Origin: Candidatus Acidifodinimicrobium mancum
Lineage (GTDB): Archaea; Nanobdellota; Nanobdellia; Parvarchaeales; Parvarchaeaceae
Assembly: GCA_015121965.1 (NCBI GenBank)
Contig: JADFAP010000024.1
Location: forward strand, 4,857 to 13,076
Length of the DNA stretch: 8,220 nt
Direction: 5' to 3'
The notes beneath the pieces are model-generated. The model ran no database searches. It was not told the DNA's origin and saw only the letters and a list, made by a program, of their open reading frames with translations. The first letter of the stretch is position 1. Each line of letters begins with the position of its first letter. Shown here in pieces: positions 6,852-8,220 of this stretch. Made by a program: the position numbers and the translations under genes.

Positions 6852-6866
6852 AGAAAGCTTTAAATA
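6852..6866 (+). promoter_or_regulatory. BRE plus TATA-like box of tfb
   Basis: TTTAAATA at 6859-6866 is preceded by the purine-rich AGAAAGC (6852-6858), the arrangement of an archaeal TFB-recognition element next to a TATA box. The box centre is about 32 bases before the tfb ATG (6895-6897), so the transcript would start a few bases upstream of it. This is the most consensus-like promoter in the window. Confidence 0.55.
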
Positions 6867-6881
6867 GGGAAGTTATCATCT

Positions 6882-6893
6882 ATATTTAAATAT
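6882..6893. repeat. 12-base perfect AT palindrome at the tfb start
   Basis: ATATTTAAATAT is its own reverse complement and ends one base before the tfb ATG. It covers the predicted transcription start. It could be an operator or a second TATA-like element that TBP could occupy, but all-AT palindromes arise easily by chance in AT-rich spacers. Confidence 0.45.
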
Positions 6894-6894
6894 T

Positions 6895-7821
6895 ATGGTT
6901 ATATCCAGCGAAGCGAATGTGAAGAAATGCCCGCACTGCGGCAGCAAGGATTTGAAATACGACAAAGTAACCAATGAATTAGTCTGCCAGAACTGTGGAT
7001 ATGTAATTGAGTCTGACTCGATAGACTATGGAAGAGAATGGAGGGCATTCGAGGAGGAGAAGGGTGGAGAGGAGAAAGGAAGGATGGGCCTTCCGCTTAG
7101 CTACACAAAATATGACAAAGGCACGAGCACCGTTATAGGGAAGGCAAGCGAGTCGATAAAACTATCAAATTCAAACAGAAGGACCTTCTACAAGCTTAGG
7201 AAGTGGCAGCCAAGGATATCGACCGCATTTGAGAGGAATCTGAAATTTGCACTGACGGAGCTTAGGCACGTCAGCAACCAGTTCCATGTTTCCAACATAA
7301 TACAGGAAGAAGCAGCGAAGATGTACAGAGAAGCAATAAACAGAAGGCTTGTCAGAGGTAGGTCAATGGATAGTGTTGTAGCCGGAGCACTTTACGCTGC
7401 AGCGAGAAAGAATAGAAAACCTATAACATTAGATGAGATCTCAGAGGCTTTTGGGATCGAGAAGAAGGAGATAGGAAAGGCGTACCGATTACTGTGCAGA
7501 GAGCTCGGAATAAAGATTCTGCCGACGTCTCCAAAGGACTATGTCTATAAGTTCGCTGCGGTTCTGAATGTTTCCAATAAAACGATAAACGACGCAATAA
7601 AGCTCCTTGACGAAGCGGAGAAGAAGGGTTTGATAAGCGGCAAGGGGCCTATGGGCATAGCAGCCGCGGTATTATATATAGCAACGCTGATAAACAGGGA
7701 GAAAAAGACACAGAGAGACGCTGCGAAGGCAGCTGGGATAACCGAAGTTACCATAAGGAATAGATACAAAGAGCTCTACACGGCGCTTAACTTAAAAGAG
7801 AGATACAAGATAGAAGAGTGA
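6895..7821 (+). CDS. tfb: Transcription initiation factor B (TFB, TFIIB homologue)
   Basis: TFB binds the TBP-TATA complex and the BRE, recruits RNA polymerase and sets the start site. The 308-residue length is typical. An N-terminal zinc ribbon has Cys12, Cys15, Cys31 and Cys34 (CPHCG and CQNCG). The B-finger/reader region follows (GREWRAF, 46-52; GLPLSYTKYDKGTSTVIG, 65-82), then the linker with KWQPRIS (103-109). Two cyclin-like repeats cover about 110-205 and 208-300. The first contains SVVAGALYAAARK (160-172); the second contains GPMGIAAAVLYIA (251-263) and a helix-turn-helix, TQRDAAKAAGITEVTIRNR (272-290), that reads the BRE. All parts are intact. It is the only tfb in view; other copies elsewhere cannot be excluded. 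The gene lies in a spacer shared with the divergent 237-residue protein gene and converges on rpl35ae with a 4-base gap. Confidence 0.98.
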   Translation: MVISSEANVKKCPHCGSKDLKYDKVTNELVCQNCGYVIESDSIDYGREWRAFEEEKGGEEKGRMGLPLSYTKYDKGTSTVIGKASESIKLSNSNRRTFYKLRKWQPRISTAFERNLKFALTELRHVSNQFHVSNIIQEEAAKMYREAINRRLVRGRSMDSVVAGALYAAARKNRKPITLDEISEAFGIEKKEIGKAYRLLCRELGIKILPTSPKDYVYKFAAVLNVSNKTINDAIKLLDEAEKKGLISGKGPMGIAAAVLYIATLINREKKTQRDAAKAAGITEVTIRNRYKELYTALNLKERYKIEE

Positions 7822-7825
7822 ATGA

Positions 7826-8077
7826 TTACTCTACAAATTTTATTTCTTTGTTCTTGATCTGGCCAGGTAAACCTCTATTGAACCTGGCAACTACTTTACC
7901 CTTATTTCCATGGACTCTTGTTATTGTGCCTCTTATGCTCGCCTTTGAGAAGGAAACCTCTACTCTCTTGCCTATGTACTTAGCAGCCTCTTCTCTGGTT
8001 TCAGCCTTGTCAAGCTTTATCACAGCTTGATTCTGAGTCTGAGTTTTTCTGCCGCGTCTGTAAGAGAGGATTTTCAT
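7826..8077 (-). CDS. rpl35ae: Ribosomal protein eL33 (L35Ae), large subunit
   Basis: This is a large-subunit ribosomal protein shared by archaea and eukaryotes and absent from bacteria. The 83 residues match the usual archaeal size. Recognisable features are the basic start YRRGRKTQTQNQAVIKL (6-22), the stretch EEAAKYIGKRVEV (29-41), and the hallmark GTITRVHGNKGKVVARFNRG (50-69, with His56, Gly57 and Asn58), followed by LPGQ (70-73). The fold is a small RNA-binding beta-barrel. Its ATG overlaps the stop of the preceding minus-strand gene (ATGA, 8074-8077), so the two are almost certainly co-transcribed and translationally coupled. A weak Shine-Dalgarno-like AAAGGT (8083-8088 on the minus strand) lies five bases before the ATG. 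Confidence 0.96.
   Translation of the reverse strand: MKILSYRRGRKTQTQNQAVIKLDKAETREEAAKYIGKRVEVSFSKASIRGTITRVHGNKGKVVARFNRGLPGQIKNKEIKFVE
7838..7855 (+). terminator. Candidate T-rich terminator of tfb
   Basis: Starting 17 bases after the tfb stop, 14 of 18 bases are T (TTTTATTTCTTTGTTCTT). Archaeal polymerase can terminate on oligo-T stretches without a hairpin, so this may end the tfb transcript inside the opposing rpl35ae gene. The Ts also encode the Lys/Glu/Phe-rich end of eL33 on the other strand, so the composition may be incidental. Confidence 0.3.
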
Positions 8078-8220
8078 ACGTTACCTTTGGGGACGTAGTC
8101 TGCCCCGCTCTCCTGTTTTTTGAATGCAGCCTCGTCGATGATGGGCTTTGGCATACCTTTTTTCTCCCTAAGCTTTTCTATCTCTTTAAGTATCTTGTCT
8201 ACCACCTTCTTCGCCTCATT
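8074..8220 (-). CDS. C-terminal end of an unidentified protein (partial)
   Basis: Only the last 48 codons and the TGA stop are in the window; the gene enters from the right edge. The visible peptide begins with a likely amphipathic, Lys/Glu-rich helix, EAKKVVDKILKEIEKLREK, followed by KGMPKPIIDEAAFKKQESGA and the tail DYVPKGNV. There is no signature that identifies the family. The helix could be a coiled coil or the end of a nucleic-acid or ribosome-associated protein. The stop overlaps the rpl35ae start by four bases, which supports this reading frame being real and links it to translation genes. Function is not assignable from this fragment. Confidence 0.7.
   Translation of the reverse strand, partial: NEAKKVVDKILKEIEKLREKKGMPKPIIDEAAFKKQESGADYVPKGNV

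Noticed and set aside
6769..6894. Possible C/D box RNA in the spacer before tfb
   Set aside because: AGATGAG and AATGACT resemble parts of C boxes, but no correctly placed C/D pair exists; promoter elements explain the spacer adequately.
7818..8030. Plus-strand open frame of 70 codons after tfb
   Set aside because: It is antisense to rpl35ae, which has clear family signatures; its hydrophobic product is the complement of a Lys/Arg/Glu-rich gene.
1..8220. CRISPR array, insertion sequence, toxin-antitoxin or defence system
   Set aside because: No spaced direct repeats, transposase motifs or terminal repeats were found, and all clear genes are housekeeping or single unknowns.

Overview
The window is archaeal chromosome. 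The evidence is a complete transcription factor B gene, ribosomal protein eL33 (L35Ae), archaeal-type leucyl- and prolyl-tRNA synthetases, and a Met-10+/Trm5-type tRNA methyltransferase. Genes are tightly packed: tail-to-tail gaps are 1 and 4 bases, and within-operon junctions run from a 4-base overlap to a 22-base gap. AT-rich TATA-like boxes sit about 25 bases before several start codons, which suggests leaderless transcripts. The one exported protein domain carries very few charged residues, a trait known from extracellular proteins of acidophiles. Together with the compactness this hints at a small-genome acidophilic archaeon, perhaps ARMAN/Micrarchaeota-like, but that placement is inference; nothing here is a lineage marker.

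Layout. Positions 1-248 (minus) hold the 5' part of a Trm5-like gene, downstream of and probably co-transcribed with leuS (271-2994, minus). A short divergent promoter (about 2995-3056) separates leuS from a plus-strand gene for a membrane protein (3057-4028) with a signal peptide, a predicted beta-rich ectodomain, a Thr/Pro linker and five predicted membrane helices. After a 90-base gap with its own TATA-like box comes proS (4119-5555), followed 3 bases later by a small class I methyltransferase (5559-6053). Tail-to-tail with it is an unrecognised soluble protein (6055-6768, minus). A 126-base divergent spacer leads to tfb (6895-7821, plus). Tail-to-tail with tfb is rpl35ae (7826-8077, minus), whose start overlaps the stop of a partial upstream gene (8074-8220, minus).

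Function. Most of the window is translation and transcription housekeeping. Leucyl- and prolyl-tRNA synthetases lie near a methyltransferase of the family that makes m1G37, a mark found mainly on tRNAs for Leu, Pro and Arg, which is a suggestive grouping. I see no CRISPR array, transposon, tRNA, rRNA, or defence system. The least explained parts are the membrane protein, the 237-residue protein, the orphan methyltransferase and the divergent leuS promoter. No stretch over 300 bases is without a gene.
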